Assembly: GCA_025449115.1 (NCBI GenBank)
Contig: JAHLKC010000203.1
Location: 1-49,599, forward strand
Direction of reading: 5' to 3'
Source of the DNA: Chytridium lagenaria
Lineage: Eukaryota > Chytridiomycota > Chytridiomycetes > Chytridiales > Chytridiaceae
DNA length: 49,599 nucleotides
Shown in pieces: positions 34,513 through 46,912 of this stretch; the stretch's first letter is position 1, and each line of letters opens with the position of its first letter. The position numbers and the translations under genes are program-made. Below the pieces are notes generated by a model that saw only the letters and a program-made list of their open reading frames with translations, had not been told where the DNA came from and did not search any database.

Positions 34513-35116
34513 GATGCTCTTCCTTCAAGCTATGGTAAACTAGGTGGACGTAAAACACTGGTTACGAAGTATGCTATAGTCCTCACAATCAACTCCCAAT
34601 CAAATATATCTACAGGCGACACGTCAAAATCCGCGAACCTTATGTAGGTGGAATCCTCTTGCTAGTATGAGGAAAGTCGTTTCGACAGTCAGCATTATAA
34701 AGTCATGAAGTTCGTTTGGCATTGCAAAAGGGTCAACATTTATACAGACGACGGTGGACACAATTCGATGCGTCCTCTTGCCATTATGCACATGCTATCT
34801 TCCATCTCTTCCTTCATCGCACTGCTTTATAAATTCAATAATAAAAAATAGAAATAAAAGATACCAGAATTGCTGTATATTTCAAACCATGCGAGAAACG
34901 AATACGTGAAGCGGAAAACAATGGAACAGAATTTGTGAAATTACTGTGAACAGCATGGAATAAGCATGAAAAGTGGAAAGAAACGAGTAGCGACTCAAAG
35001 TAAAAGGATAATAAAAAAATGTTCAGTAAAAGCAGGAATTGTGATAAAGAAAAGAAAAACAAAGGGTACATGAACCGAAAAGAAACATGTAAAAAACGCG
35101 GGAAAAGGTTAGCAGC
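34513..35116. other. Intergenic
   Basis: Promoter side of the coiled-coil gene and 3' flank of the first fungalysin. The right part is A-rich. No gene or RNA recognised. Confidence 0.5.
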
Positions 35117-37154
35117 TCATTGGCATCTTGCCGGCACATCAAACGCATCAACATACCCCGCCGCTGATACCCCCAACCCTCTTTTCGCAAACCCCCTCCA
35201 AATAGGACACAAATTCCTCCCACCATTCGTCACCCAATCCGCCTGCAAATAAGCATTTCTTCCCTCCACAAACGTCGGATTACAAGGCTGCAACTTCAAC
35301 CCATCCACCATATTCTGCATGAATCGAATATTCCCCGCATCCGATGTTGCTCTGGTGATATCATCATCATATCCAGTGGCATTGACCATGTTCCAGTAAA
35401 TCTCGAAAAGCATGTTAGACCACACACTACCGATCAGATGGACGTCGGCAATGGTCTTGTTGGCAACGTCCGAGTACCGGAGTGGGTTGGTGACGAGACT
35501 GGTGGAATACGGGAACTCGCGGATCCCATCGGTGTTATTGGAGACGTAGGCTGCAATCACCTTGTCGGTGGCAAAGGTGTCGGTGACTTCCATAGGTACC
35601 CACCATGACAACGTATCCGACCATCCCTCAGCCATGCCGCGCGCTTCAACTGTTCCCAAGCAGTTTGCGTTTTCAGGGCCACCAGTCAAGCGGCTTGAGA
35701 GTCCATGACCAAGTTCATGAACAAGATAGGTGTTATCCATGGCCGAGTCGCGGTGTGGAGTCGACAAATCACAAGTAAACAGGTTCATTATGGGTGACCG
35801 TCCATCAGGCGGTGTCCCAAAGTTCCCCCACAATTTCCTTTCGCCTGAACATTGACTAAGATATAATCGTCCTCCTTCCCTCCAGACTCGTAATTCTCGA
35901 GTTGAAAGTTTCCTTGCTCTTCCTGGAAGCCATATTGGTAAAAGATCATGAAACGCGTTGGTGATGTAGAAAGCGTTAACCGTTGCGGCTCTACGAGACC
36001 AGTCAGGTTCTCTCCAGCAATGTACTCGTAATCAAACCGCCGAAGCTGCCGAGTCTGCACAGTGATATTCTGCACACTTGCTCTGACGTTGTTTCCTGCA
36101 GTCTCGTATTGATATTGATTCCAGATGGGAGAGTAATGCCAAAGTCCTGGGGCCTTGTCCGTTGATCGTAGACCCAGAGAGTCCTCAAAATCTTTGTTTC
36201 TAAAGGGAACAACAGAATACTGGACGGTGGGCATTGTCCAAATGATAACATCCAGTTGTTGACCCCTACTATCGAGCCCGTCGTTGCAGAGACCCACAGA
36301 TTGTACCTAGTTATTAGCTCCAAGCAAATGAAGTACAGAGAAAGAGCATAAATGGAAAAAGTAGAAACTTGCTGGTATACATTAACAGAGGAAAACAAGA
36401 GCAAAAAGTAAATATATGCTCTTACCATGCCCCCTCAGTCCTAACCTCCAAATCCCAGACAGGTTCAAGCTCCCCACTCTCCAATAAATACAATTTCCGA
36501 CTATACCTAATATCCTCCAAAGCAAACGGGGCACCCACAACTCTCGTTCCATCCGTCGACACTCGAAGCACCGGTGCAATCTCATCCGGAATAAACCCTA
36601 ACGCTTGCGCAACAGCAACCACGGCCTCCTCTACGGTTCTCGCTGTGTCAGTCGATGGAGCAGTCAACCGACTGGCATCTAGCGCGGGTGCGACGCACTG
36701 ATAATGGTACCGTTTTCGTGGACGTTGACGTTGGCGAAAAGATTGGCGACAGGGAGTTCGTTGATGATGTACTGGAGGTGGACGTGGGCGATTCGGTTAT
36801 TCCGAGATATCGCGCTGATTCATGAAGGCATGATCGTTGAATAAGGGTGGTTGGAATGAAGAGGAAAACTTGAGGACGAAACCCTTACCTGCTCAATACA
36901 TTCAACTGTGAGGCCGGAATGTTGGTAGCCCCTGATACGAACTCTGTTGCAATCTCGGCAACAGATCCAGTTGGGTTCGTCCCCAAGAAGATCTCTTGAA
37001 ACACTCTTGGAGGAACGTATATCGCTGGTAATGCTCCAGGAGCTACAGATGGTGGAGTCGGTGCTTGTGGTGTCGGTTCTTGTGGTGTCGGTAAGGCATT
37101 GCATATTGATAGGCTCGTCGCGCTGAAGGCAAGGAGAAGGGCGATCAAAGTCAT
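35117..37154 (-). CDS. M36 fungalysin metallopeptidase 1
   Basis: Exons: 37154-36889, 36814-36426 and 36306-35117, about 610-620 residues. A signal peptide (MTLIALLLAFSATSLSICNA) precedes a Pro-rich linker and the FTP-type propeptide (AIYVPPRVFQEIFLG; INELPVANLFANVNVHENG). The catalytic domain has the zinc site HELGHGLSSRLTGG and the third ligand in GMAEGWSDTLSWW. Conserved downstream motifs are YSTSLVTNPLRYSDV, VWSNMLFEIYWNM and MVDGLKLQPCNPTFVEGRNA. It would be secreted as a zymogen and degrade extracellular protein; expanded M36 families are known in chytrids. Frame breaks near 36700, 36250 and 35820 are single-base. The second fungalysin lies directly upstream on the same strand with the same intron positions, so the pair arose by tandem duplication. 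Confidence 0.92.
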
Positions 37155-37823
37155 CCCAGAAACTACTTTTGAAGTGTAAAAATGGGAGAACGTAGAGTAG
37201 ATGGTTTCTTAAGATCTTTAAGGTCTTGGTAGATGAAACCGTGGACGAAATGTCCTCGGAAGCCTTTGGGCTGCTCCGGCCACTACTACCCTCGCTTTCG
37301 TCATCTTGTTGTTCAGCAAGTCAAGGGTAATGATACTTTGGTTGTGCCAAAATCGGACACTTTTTTTTTTTGTTTGTTTTGTTGTTGAGACCCGTTTTCG
37401 TCTGATCACAACAAGGGCAAGGGCGACGCAAAGAGCAAGTTCACTTGCAACCTTCATAGTGCAACGCCGGTGATGCTTAGATTTACACTGCACCTTTTGC
37501 TGGCTATTTGGAAGCATTGGAAGAATACCGAGAAGACAAATTGATGCCATGATCGCTTAGATAAAGTACTGTAGTTATTCATCACATATACATACATAAA
37601 AAGTAACGGGGTAAAGTTGGTATAGAAAAAAGCGCGCATAGTCGTTAAAACAAAAACAAAAATCAAAAGAAACAAGTCAAAAGAAAAGGATCGCAGACAT
37701 AGCATTTTCTAGATGCTTGAAAACATTAAAAAAGGAAGGAAAAGAGAGCCGTGAAAACAAAAGCCGCATTACTATAAAAAGCCGAATAGGTGATAAAAAG
37801 TTTGAAAGAAAAATACGCGTAAC
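37155..37823. other. Intergenic between the two fungalysins
   Basis: Contains a minus-strand frame at 37218-37550 of doubtful composition; from 37458 it reads MKVASELALCVALALVVIRRKR, weakly signal-like, but it has no splice link to the fungalysin. Nothing else recognised. Confidence 0.4.
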
Positions 37824-39891
37824 TCAACAGTTGCTAGGAACACTATAAGAATTACGGAAAGACGTTGCCCCAACCCCAACCCGCGTTTCGCGAATCCCCC
37901 CAAATAGCGCAAAAGTACCGACGATTATGGTTAACCAAGTCAGCCTGAAGAATTGCATCACGTGCGTCCACAAAAGTAGGATTGCAAGGTTGAAGCTTGA
38001 GACCATCCACCAGGTTTGCATGAAGCGAATATTGCCTGCGGTGGACTCGGATTTAGATAGGAAAGGTTCGAAACCATCCATATCCCTCATGTTCCAGTAT
38101 ACCTCGTAAAGCATAGATGACCAAATTGTACCAGTGTAGTGAACCTCGAGCCACGTCCTGCCTGCAGCATCAGAGTAGCGAAGCGGGTTGATGACGAGAC
38201 TGGTGGAGTAGGGATAGGCGCGAATGCCTGATAGCGAATCGAAAGAGTAAAGTCCTATCACTTTTAACGTGGCACGAGAGTCGTGAGATTTCAACGATGA
38301 CCACCATGCAAGAGTATCAGACCAGCCTTCTCCCATACCACCAGATTCCTCGGTGGATAAGCAGTTGGCGTTTGCTGGCCCTCCAGTCAGGCGGTTTGAT
38401 AAACCGTGAGTCAATTCGTGGATGATGACACCGTTATCCATGCCAGTGTCTCGAGCGGGAATTGCTCTGTCGCATATATACATGTTCATGTAGCCGGGTT
38501 GGCCGTCGGGTGGTGTCGCAAAATCTGCGTTGCAGTTGCCGTTTGCCTGGATATTGGCGATAATGGCGTCTCCGTCATTTCCGGCGTTATTTAAGTTTTG
38601 GTCTTGAAAGTTTCCATCAATCTCCGCAAAGCCATAGTTATAGAGAATGTCATGGTACTTGTTCATCACATAGAAAACGTTGGTCGCAACCGCTTGGTAA
38701 GATGCTGACGGGTTCGCGAAAGAATTGTAGTCGTAGTTAAACCGGCCAGATCTCCTTGAGCTCACGGTGTCTCCCCCGAAGAAAACTCGACCGTTGTTAC
38801 CAGAGGTATCGAATTCGCCGGTGCGGAGCTTCTCCGTATGCCATTGATCTTCTGGGAGGATAAAGTATTCCGTCCCTTCGAGCAGACTTTCCCGAGTGTA
38901 TGGAACTACACTATACGAGATCAGTCCTGGACCCGGTTCAGGCCCGCCGAAATCCTTGACCCAGTTATTTGCACCAGGATTTCTCCAGAGCTTCTAGAAA
39001 CCCAGAAGTTGTACCTATTTTATTATTTAGAAAGGCATACATTAAATTACTGAACAAGAACGTAGAGGTTGTCGCCGCATGTAAAATGGTAAAAAGGCGA
39101 AAGAAAAATAATAATTTACCAGGCATTAGCTGTTCTGACTCCAGGTCCAGATGCGGTCCAGTTGGCCAGATGGAAGGTAGTAAAGCTTTTGGCTTGCTCT
39201 AATGTCTTGCACGGCAAATGGCGCGCCTCCAATCCTTGTACCATCGTCAGAAACGGTAAGCTTTGAAATGACTTCGTTTGGGTCGTATCCAAAACCCTTT
39301 GCGGCTTGCAATACGGCATCGATGACGGTTGTTGACGTGAAGTGGCAATGGTGGTGAGTCTGTTGCTATCAACTACAGCTGATCCTGCGCTCAAAATGGA
39401 TCCATCTGACATGACGTTGACATTTCCAACCAGGTTGACGATGGGGACGTTCTCGTGAAGGTGACGGATGTAAATGTGCGTCAAATTGTTTGCTGACCGC
39501 ACACTGGAAAAAACAGAACGGAAGTTGTGAGAATCTGGTAAAGGTAAAAAACTGAACACTGTACCTGCTGAATATGTTTAGCCTTGACTCAGCACTGTTT
39601 GTCAGAGCTTCGATGTTACTGCTTGGCGACGTCTTCGACGGAAAATGACCCCGACCCCAACCTAGATGCCTGCGATCTGTCAAAAACCTCTGGAAAGTTT
39701 GCCTTGGAACATAGAGGCTGGGGAAAGAAGGGAGAAGCGGAAGCTGTGGCTGTGGCTGAGGGTATGGCAGTAGTTACTGGCAGTGTTTCTACTGTGGTAG
39801 ATGACTCGACTGCGGGAAGTGGACTGGCCGAAGAAAGGGTGGACAGCAGAAGAGCCGTTAGGACATGGAAGGGGACGATGTGGAAGTGCAT
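37824..39891 (-). CDS. M36 fungalysin metallopeptidase 2
   Basis: Exons: 39891-39565, 39503-39120 and 39014-37824, about 630 residues. A signal peptide (MHFHIVPFHVLTALLLSTLS) is followed by a Thr/Ser/Ala-rich linker and the propeptide (YVPRQTFQRFL; NVPIVNLVGNVNVMSDG). The catalytic site is HELTHGLSNRLTGG with GMGEGWSDTLAWW, the more usual M36 form. FNYDYN, YPYSTSLVINPLRYSD, IWSSMLYEVYWNM and LVDGLKLQPCNPTFVDARDA are shared with its neighbour. The C-terminus after frame correction reads GFAKRGLGVGATSFRNSYSVPSNC. Single-base breaks occur near 39690, 39340, 38985, 38020 and 37880. Function is as for fungalysin 1; the catalytic residues are complete. Confidence 0.92.
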
Positions 39892-40790
39892 GGTGTATGC
39901 AAGGAAGGTGAGAACAGCAAGGGGAGGTGAAAAGGGGGCGGCTAATGTTTAAACATTGGATTGACCTTTCTTCTTAAGGGGTTGCATCTCTCGGTTTTTC
40001 GTTTTCCAAGGGGTTCATCGAGGGTCTATTTGTATCGGACATGTCTGAAGATTCAACACCAAAAAACTACCTAATAATTGAAGAATGACAACCTCAAGCT
40101 TTCCTGCATGCGCATCATTCATTCACACACGGAGTGCTCAGGAGAAGGCCATAAGGAAGCAACAACCGTCCTTTCCGCTCAAATCAACACAACATTGACA
40201 GCATTGATTCAAATACATCTTTGTGCGTATCTCCAAGAGCACTGCAGCTGTCAGTCTATCTATTACAAAACAGTAGCCGTTCATTTACTTTTGCTCATCG
40301 CGTAAATCACGCTTCATTGTCTGTGAAATCAACGTTGTTCTCTAAGAATTGGCCTTTCACTGTCATTATTATGTAAATACGTCTACTGCAGATATAGTTT
40401 ATGCACCTGATTGTCTAGCCACCCATCTCCATGTTGCCGTCAGAAAATGTTATAGTTTTTTTTTATTTTTTTTATTAAATTTTAACTTTCATTGAGAGTT
40501 TTCGTGGTATCAGACCAGTTGGTATTTAAATGAAGACAAAAGGGTGCACGGCGGTGAGGTCGCGCTTCTTACCAACGACGATATCCCCCCGCTTACTTAT
40601 AAAGGCGTGGTTTCGTGACTGGTTTTCAAATTTCGTTTTGATCAAACTTTGGAGACTTTTGCCTTCAAAACCCTTTGAGATCATACCTACCTTATAGGCT
40701 CAGCTTTTTTTATACTGCAGTAATATTGAACAATGTCTCTTTTCATCGTGCATTAATTCTTCCATATAACTTAATCTCCATCCCATAGAT
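39892..40790. other. Intergenic, divergent region with candidate promoter
   Basis: Upstream of fungalysin 2 (-) and of the small membrane ORF (+). A run of T interrupted by A lies around 40455-40480, and a TATAAA at 40598. No coding sequence supported. Confidence 0.45.
40598..40603 (+). promoter_or_regulatory. TATA box candidate
   Basis: TATAAA in the context CTTATAAAGGCG, about 190 bases before the ATG of the 34-codon ORF at 40791. It is spaced plausibly for a transcript with a 5' UTR containing an intron that ends at CCCATAG just before the ATG. Unproven. Confidence 0.35.
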
Positions 40791-40895
40791 ATGGTGAATT
40801 TCGGAGGCTCTTTAATCTACTCGCTGGCTTTGCTGGTCATCCTCTCAATCATTTACCTGCGTGGAGTGCCTCGTCGGAATGTACAGCCAGTTTGA
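40791..40895 (+). CDS. Candidate 34-residue membrane micropeptide
   Basis: The ORF reads MVNFGGSLIYSLALLVILSI then IYLRGVPRRNVQPV and stops. It has one hydrophobic helix of about 16 residues followed by a basic tail, which would orient it with the tail in the cytosol or matrix. An acceptor-like ATCCCATAG immediately precedes the ATG, and a TATA box lies upstream. The size and layout resemble tiny membrane subunits of eukaryotic complexes such as Ost4, but I cannot match it to one. Chance ORFs of this size are common, so the call rests on composition and context. Confidence 0.35.
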   Translation: MVNFGGSLIYSLALLVILSIIYLRGVPRRNVQPV

Positions 40896-41665
40896 AGCAT
40901 GCAAAGCAAAGATGGTTGGCAAAAAAAGAAGCCGAAATGTTGAAAGTATGCAATAAGCCGTGTTATAGTGCCAAACAAAAATATAGTATGTCTCAAGGGG
41001 GGAAGAAAGGGGGTTCAAGGCGGGCAAGATGATGGCTGACCAAGATTTATGAAGAGAAGCTTATATTCAACGCTGAGATGCATAATGGTGTTAGTTTAGT
41101 CATGCAAACGCATCGCAGTGGATGGATGGGTATGGAGAAATGTATATTTCTTGTTGATTGGGGAAATCCATGACGCTCTGCTAGTTATTGAATAACAATT
41201 GAGTTTTTGTATATTGCAAACCACACAAAGTTCAATGGCAAATGAAGTTTTCTGCATTAGACTCGTTTTACTTGGTATAAAGTCCATGCGGTCGAGCGGT
41301 CGGTGTGGCCGTGGATGAATTATGGAGGGATAGCGAAAGAGCAAAAGAGAACTTCATCTTGTTTGCTATTACAAAAGTCGCTCCTCTATCCTGTTCGGTA
41401 TCACATAGTTGAAATAAGAGTTGATGGACATAAGCGATGACGACAGCGACGATGATAATGCTGATGAGCGATGCATAGAGATGACACCTTGATGGCAGGC
41501 TACGCTCACTATGACATCGTTGTATTTTAGGGGGCGTCAGGGTCGAAGAAGCGTCCAACTGATATCATCTGAAATGAGATGATCGCACTATATACATAAA
41601 ATAAATAAAAACTGATGCAATAAATTGTCCCAAATCTTTTTCCTTACTTGAGCCAGCACACCACC
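40896..41665. other. Intergenic with one weak membrane ORF
   Basis: A 96-codon minus-strand frame at 41268-41558 contains one strongly hydrophobic segment (YASLISIIIVAVVIAYVHQL) and would be divergent from ornithine carbamoyltransferase. There is no further support, so it is not called as a gene. Confidence 0.35.
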
Positions 41666-42946
41666 ATGCGGTTGATGAAGCGATCCTTACAGCGAGCTCC
41701 ACCTTCATGGGCACCAGTGTCGTTCACAATCAAACGTGTTTCGCAAGTTCCTCGTTTAAGTAGCGCGTTTATCCATACATCGCCATTCTCGACTGGAAAT
41801 TGTAGCCGTTCATTCTCATCAACCACTCGCTTCGCATCGCCTTCTCCATCTATCCCCATCACAGACCTCAGACCTCACTTCAGGGGGATTCCTCACCTTC
41901 TCACCCTAAAAGACCTATCTGTACCTCAAATTCTCCTCCTCATTCGCAGGTCCCTTGAACTCAAGAGGATTGTTCATGATGAGCGAAAGCTTGGCCAATG
42001 CAGTGAGAACGGCATTCCTACATCGATGGCGGGAAAGACTTTAGGCGTTTTATTCACAAAAAGATCGACTAGGACCCGAGTGTCGGCTGAAACGTCTTGG
42101 GCGAGGTTGGGTGGACATCCACTGTTCTTGGGTAAGGAGGACATTCAGCTTGGTGCTGGAGGGGAATCTTGGAGGGATACGTCCGTTGTGGTTTCGTCCA
42201 TGGTAGATGCGTTGCTTGCTCGAGTTGGTGGTCATGAGGAGATTGAGGTAAGCACACTGGTTTTATTTACAGATTTTAACACCTGTTCACACTCTTTATA
42301 GTTGCTAGCCAAGTACTCTAGCGTTCCCGTAATCAATGCCTTGACGGCAAAGTATCATCCACTTCAGATTCTCGCCGACGTCATGACCCTTTATGAAGAA
42401 TACGTCCCGAAGGCTCTCGATCACGTACCCACACCCTCAAGCCCCTTACCTCCTCTTCCATCCGGCTTGACTGTAGCATGGGTCGGTGACGCCAACAACA
42501 TCCTCAACTCCCTTCTCGTCACCCTCCCACGTCTCGGTGTTTCCATCCACGCGGCAACACCACCCAAGTACGATATCGACGCCGACGTGATCGCCTACGC
42601 CAAAGCAAATGTCACCAACGGTTCCCATGTCCTCGCTACGCGATCCCCCAATGAAGCTGTTAAAGGTGCCCATGTCATTGTCACAGATACATGGATTTCG
42701 ATGGGCCAGGAAGCTGAGAAGGCTGCGAGGTTGAAGGATTTTGAAGGGTATATGGTGACAGAAAAGATGGCAAAAGAGGCGGGAGCGAATAACGATTGGA
42801 GGTTCTTGCACTGCTTACCGAGGAAGAAGGAGGAGGTGGATGATGAGGTTTTTTATCACCCAAAGAGATCGTTGGTGTTTAGCGAGGCGGAGAACCGAAA
42901 GTATACGGTGATGGCCGTGTTTGAAGCATTCTGCGGAAAGTCTTGA
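41666..42946 (+). CDS. ARG3: Ornithine carbamoyltransferase, mitochondrial
   Basis: Two exons, 41666-42247 and 42302-42946, give 408 residues in an unbroken frame. The first 60 residues are Arg/Ser-rich without acids, a mitochondrial presequence (MRLMKRSLQRAPPSWAPVSF). The carbamoyl-phosphate site FTKRSTRTRVSAETSW is complete, as are HPLQILAD, the ornithine-loop DTWISMGQE and the C-terminal FLHCLPRKKEEVDDEVF. The enzyme makes citrulline from ornithine and carbamoyl phosphate in arginine synthesis. The 54-base intron has donor GTAAGC and acceptor TTTATAG. This is one of the few long genes here with no frame break, which shows that the indels elsewhere are not uniform. Confidence 0.97.
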
Positions 42947-43814
42947 AATATTGATAAAGCAAATAAAGTTGTGGGAACCCGTTGCCTCACGCGAGATAAA
43001 GGCGAACTGTTGTAGTGGGAGACTGTCGGCAAGCTTTTTAGAATTTCTCTTGTAGAGGTGGGAGCCAGTAGCATTGGAAAAAACGCGACGTCTTAAATAC
43101 TAAACTTCTAACATGGGGAGGCGAAGCAAGAGAGCTGAAGCTCAGAAAGGAGGCAGCATAGAGCTCCATAGCAACCTCTCGTCCGACAGGCAATATCTTT
43201 ACGGCTGTGTTGATTTTTACTGACTGATTTCTGCAGCTCGACACCAGCTGTCATTCAAAGGGAAGACATAGTCCAGACCGGTACCTACAATAACCATTCA
43301 GAGGATGACCAACGCGACGATTCGAAGTGCAGCGACATACACACTCCCATCAAGCTGGGTCCATACCGCTTCCCTAAAGGCGGCGCAACCAAGTTCATCT
43401 CGCTCCTGCACGGCCAGGTTAAACACAGTGACCACAATGACCTTTTCAACCTTGCCACTTTTGATGTCAATGACTTTTGGTAGTTGTTGATGTCGCTGCA
43501 TTTGCATACCCTGTCTCCACCTTTGCAAACTCTCTCGTCTGGCATTATTGCAACTATCTTCACCAAAGGGCCCAACCTTCATGTATTTATTCTGCATGTT
43601 TGCGAATATAATTATTGCGCTACCCAAGAGCGTAGGATATGAGTTTTTTTCAAGTATTTACAGCTCAGCATTGGTACGAGGGCTGTCAACGTTGTCTCGG
43701 ACATCTTTGACTTGGTCTCTTTTTTTTTCTTCTTATTCGGCCATTCCAAATCTCAACAATGGCTACCCCATCACCCTCCATCCGTCCCGCATCCGTCTCC
43801 ACCAAACCACATCC
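42947..43814. other. Intergenic with one doubtful minus-strand ORF
   Basis: A 109-codon minus frame (43298-43627) includes VIDIKSGKVEKVIVVTVFNLAVQ, which is protein-like, but no homologue is recognised and an alternative frame is open over the same span. The right end before 43815 carries a T-run around 43722-43732 and is the likely promoter of the next gene. Confidence 0.3.
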
Positions 43815-46632
43815 ATGGACGTTGAAGTCTCTGGTGACGACGATAACCCCCACATCAAGCACGAAGACCTCTACATCACCACTACCGTTTCAACGCCCGA
43901 GTCCCCATCACCTCAACCATCCCAGACCTCCTCATGACAGTTCGTCGGCATTTCGATTACATGGTGAAACGACGACGTGAGGCAAGGGCGAGAGATATAG
44001 TGGTTGGAGATCGAGCGCCTGTGATCGAGACGTCAGAGTAAGTTTTGACGGTTGCCATGTGCTTTTTCTGACGTATGGACAAAAAAAAAAGATATATTGA
44101 ATTCGCTGTCGTTCGTGATATGGAAGGTCAACTCGTCCCTCCTGAAACCGTCGGCGACTACTTCTCTGAGAACGATATCGTGCATCTCGTCGTCCCAATC
44201 CCTCTCGCTGTTCTCGCTAATCACCTTCAAGCGCTTGAAGACGATGGAGCCGTAGAGGAAGTCGTTCCTGAAGAGAAGGTACAGGAGAAGAGCGGGGAAA
44301 AAAAGAAAACGGAAGAAGGTCGAGGACGAGAAGGATGAATTGATTGATTTGGAGGAAGTTGTAGCGGTGATGCCTGCGGATAGACCAAAGGCGAAGAAAC
44401 GGAAGGCTGCGAAATGGATGTGTCGTCGCCTTTACCGGCTTCCCCAAATATTCGGAGGATGACGACTCCATCAAGGATGCTGAAGCTCTCCCGGATACGG
44501 AGGAAAGGAAGGGAAAGAAGAAAAAAGGACGGAATTCTGCCACCGCAGAAGATCTTGCTTTAAGTGTGGAGGTTTCAGAGCCTCCAAAGAAGAAGAGACG
44601 AAAGTCCGATAACAAGGAAACCTTCAACAATATATCTCCAGCTGAAGACCTCACCCCCGTTCCGAAAATGTCGAGGAAAAAGGCGAAACTTATAGACCAG
44701 GACATCGGCGATAGAGCGACTCCAACAAAGGATATGAAGTATTCTGCACAGAAGGAGGACGAGTCGGATAAAAAGCTTACACCAAGAAAGCTTAGATGGG
44801 GGAAAACCGATAAGAATCACGCAGCAGAAGTTGGAGAGCCTGGGAGCATGACGAAGGCTGCAAAGGAAGATGCGGAGGAGACGACGCCTGCGCCAAAGAA
44901 AGAGAAAAGCAAGAAGACTGAAGAATTGGATAGGGTATATTGGCTTTTGTCTATCTAAAGCTTATGGTTATTTGCGTTTTGACTATTTCTCGTTTCATTT
45001 TCTTATTTATTTTTTATAGAAAGTAAAACAGGCTGACCGTAAGGAAAATCCGTTCATCACTAAGCAAACGAGCGATGATGAAGAGCAAAATACGAATGAG
45101 GACGAGAATGAAGAGAACGAGAAGGATGACGGAGATAATATGAACGTTGATGAAGTGAGTGAACGATTTGAATATCGATATAGTGACTTAGTTTATTCTA
45201 ATACGCTATCTTGTTGCTTTAGAAACCGGCGCAAGAGTCAAACCCCAGCTCTCTTCTCGAACTCATAACCCAAGATCCTGAGATACTTGCTGAGGAGTTC
45301 CAGAATGACGATACTTCGACGCCGGCTGATTCTCCACAGAAAGAATCTGTTGATAGCAAGGCGAGTTCTGTCGCGGATGGCACTCTTGTTGGAGAGGAAG
45401 ATGATGGAATGGAATGGCTGAAACAAAGATGTCGGGGAAGTCGAGGAAGAGGAAGATGTTGGAGAAAATTTGACGAGGATGGGGAGGAGGAAGTGGATGA
45501 ATTAAGTGAGGAAAAGGCGGATGATGAGCAGGAGGAAGACGGGGAGGAGGAAGAGGAGGGGGAAGGGTGGAGGATGAGATTGATGCGACTTCGCGGGATA
45601 ACGCAGATCAGGAGAAAGATGAGTGGAGTCGGCTGAAGAAGAACAAGAGTCAACGAGGGAGCATTCACCCGAACTCGAAGACCCTTCAGCCAACACCAGT
45701 CCCCTGTATCGCGAACAAGTGAGACCGGAAATGGAGTCACCACCTGTTGAAGGCGATGCAGAGGCCGAACAACTGCAAAGCGGAAACACGTCTGATAATG
45801 AAGATCAGTTTGAGAGCGGAAGGAATTCCGGAAATGAGGAGGAGATGGATCCAGAGATTATCTTAGGATTCTCAGGCGACACAGCCTGTAGTTGAAGAAG
45901 ATTCAACTCCAATGATTGGAGTCAGAAACCAAGAACAAGGAGGCGACGTCGATTGATGATAGTGAGGAGGAGGAAGGAACCTACAGCGAAGGAAGATACG
46001 CCGCCTGATTCACCTCCCTTGTTTAGCATGCCTGGATCCCAGGACCAGTCTGCCTTCTCTCTTGCATCCGTATCAGTCTTGGGGAAACGTATGGCATCGC
46101 CCGACCTCGATGACGATGAACAAGTAGAAAAATCTCAATTTAAAGCCTCCAACATCACCGTTCGCGCCCACGCCTCCTTCTCTCTCCGCGATGCCCGCTC
46201 CCGTAACTCCGAACCCTTACCACAATCCCGCACATTCCTCCCGAAACCCACCGCCAAATCCAAACTCTCCTCAGAATCTTGCTAACCAGATTGCGGCACC
46301 ACGTCGTCGTACGTCGTCTCGCAGGTGGTGGTGAATAAGATTTCGAATGGGTTCGCGGCGATCTTTGGGCAGGATAGTAGGGCGGCGAATGGGTTTGAGA
46401 TGGAGGATGATGAAGAGGAGGATATTGCGAAGAAAGTATATGGCAGGGAGGATGAGGATGAGGAGGAGGAGAGTGATAGTGAGGAGGAGGTGTTTGGGAG
46501 GAAGAAGAGGAGGTCGGGTCTTTTGCAGTTGTCGCAATCAGGTGAGATAGGATTTATTAATGTTCTGTTGTATTGCCAATTCTTACCGTACCTTTTTTAG
46601 CTGCTATGCACAAATCCACTCGCCCGACTTAG
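43815..46632 (+). CDS. Highly charged, probably nuclear protein
   Basis: Exons: 43815-44037, 44092-44934, 45020-45154, 45223-46541 and 46601-46632, about 840 residues. An N-terminal region with MTVRRHFDYMVKRRREARAR leads into a compact, hydrophobic segment (YIEFAVVRDMEGQLVPPETV, IVHLVVPIPLAVLANHLQAL) that may be a small folded domain. The rest is Lys/Glu/Asp-rich and disordered with several nuclear-localisation-like clusters (PPKKKRRKS, RPKAKKRKA), long acidic runs around 45480-45560 and 46390-46490, and an ending KKRRSGLLQLSQS-AAMHKSTRPT. Frame changes near 43935, 44305, 44416, 45428, 45570, 45640, 45885, 45955 and 46280 must be corrected. I do not recognise it; a chromatin or replication-fork role would be guesswork. 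Confidence 0.5.
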
Positions 46633-46912
46633 TTTGATAACCGCAGCACAAGGTTAATATTTAAAATAATTTTAAAAACTTTTCTTTTCTTCTCCCTCTC
46701 TCCACCAGCAAAACGCGCAGTGCTAAGACAATATTGCAATAAAACACGTACTCATACCAGGTCTTCGTTATGGCCCTTTGCATCAACAATTTTCCCATTT
46801 TTCGTCCTCTAAAAGAAAAAAATTTCTTTTGCGACGACGGTCTCCAGCGACACCTTCATCGTTTTCGCAAGCTCTCATCCATCCAACCCTCTCACCCCAC
46901 ATCTCGCCCACC

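Noticed and set aside
43298..43627. Minus-strand 109-codon ORF
   Set aside because: Partly protein-like, but another frame is open over the same bases and no family is recognised; insufficient for a call.
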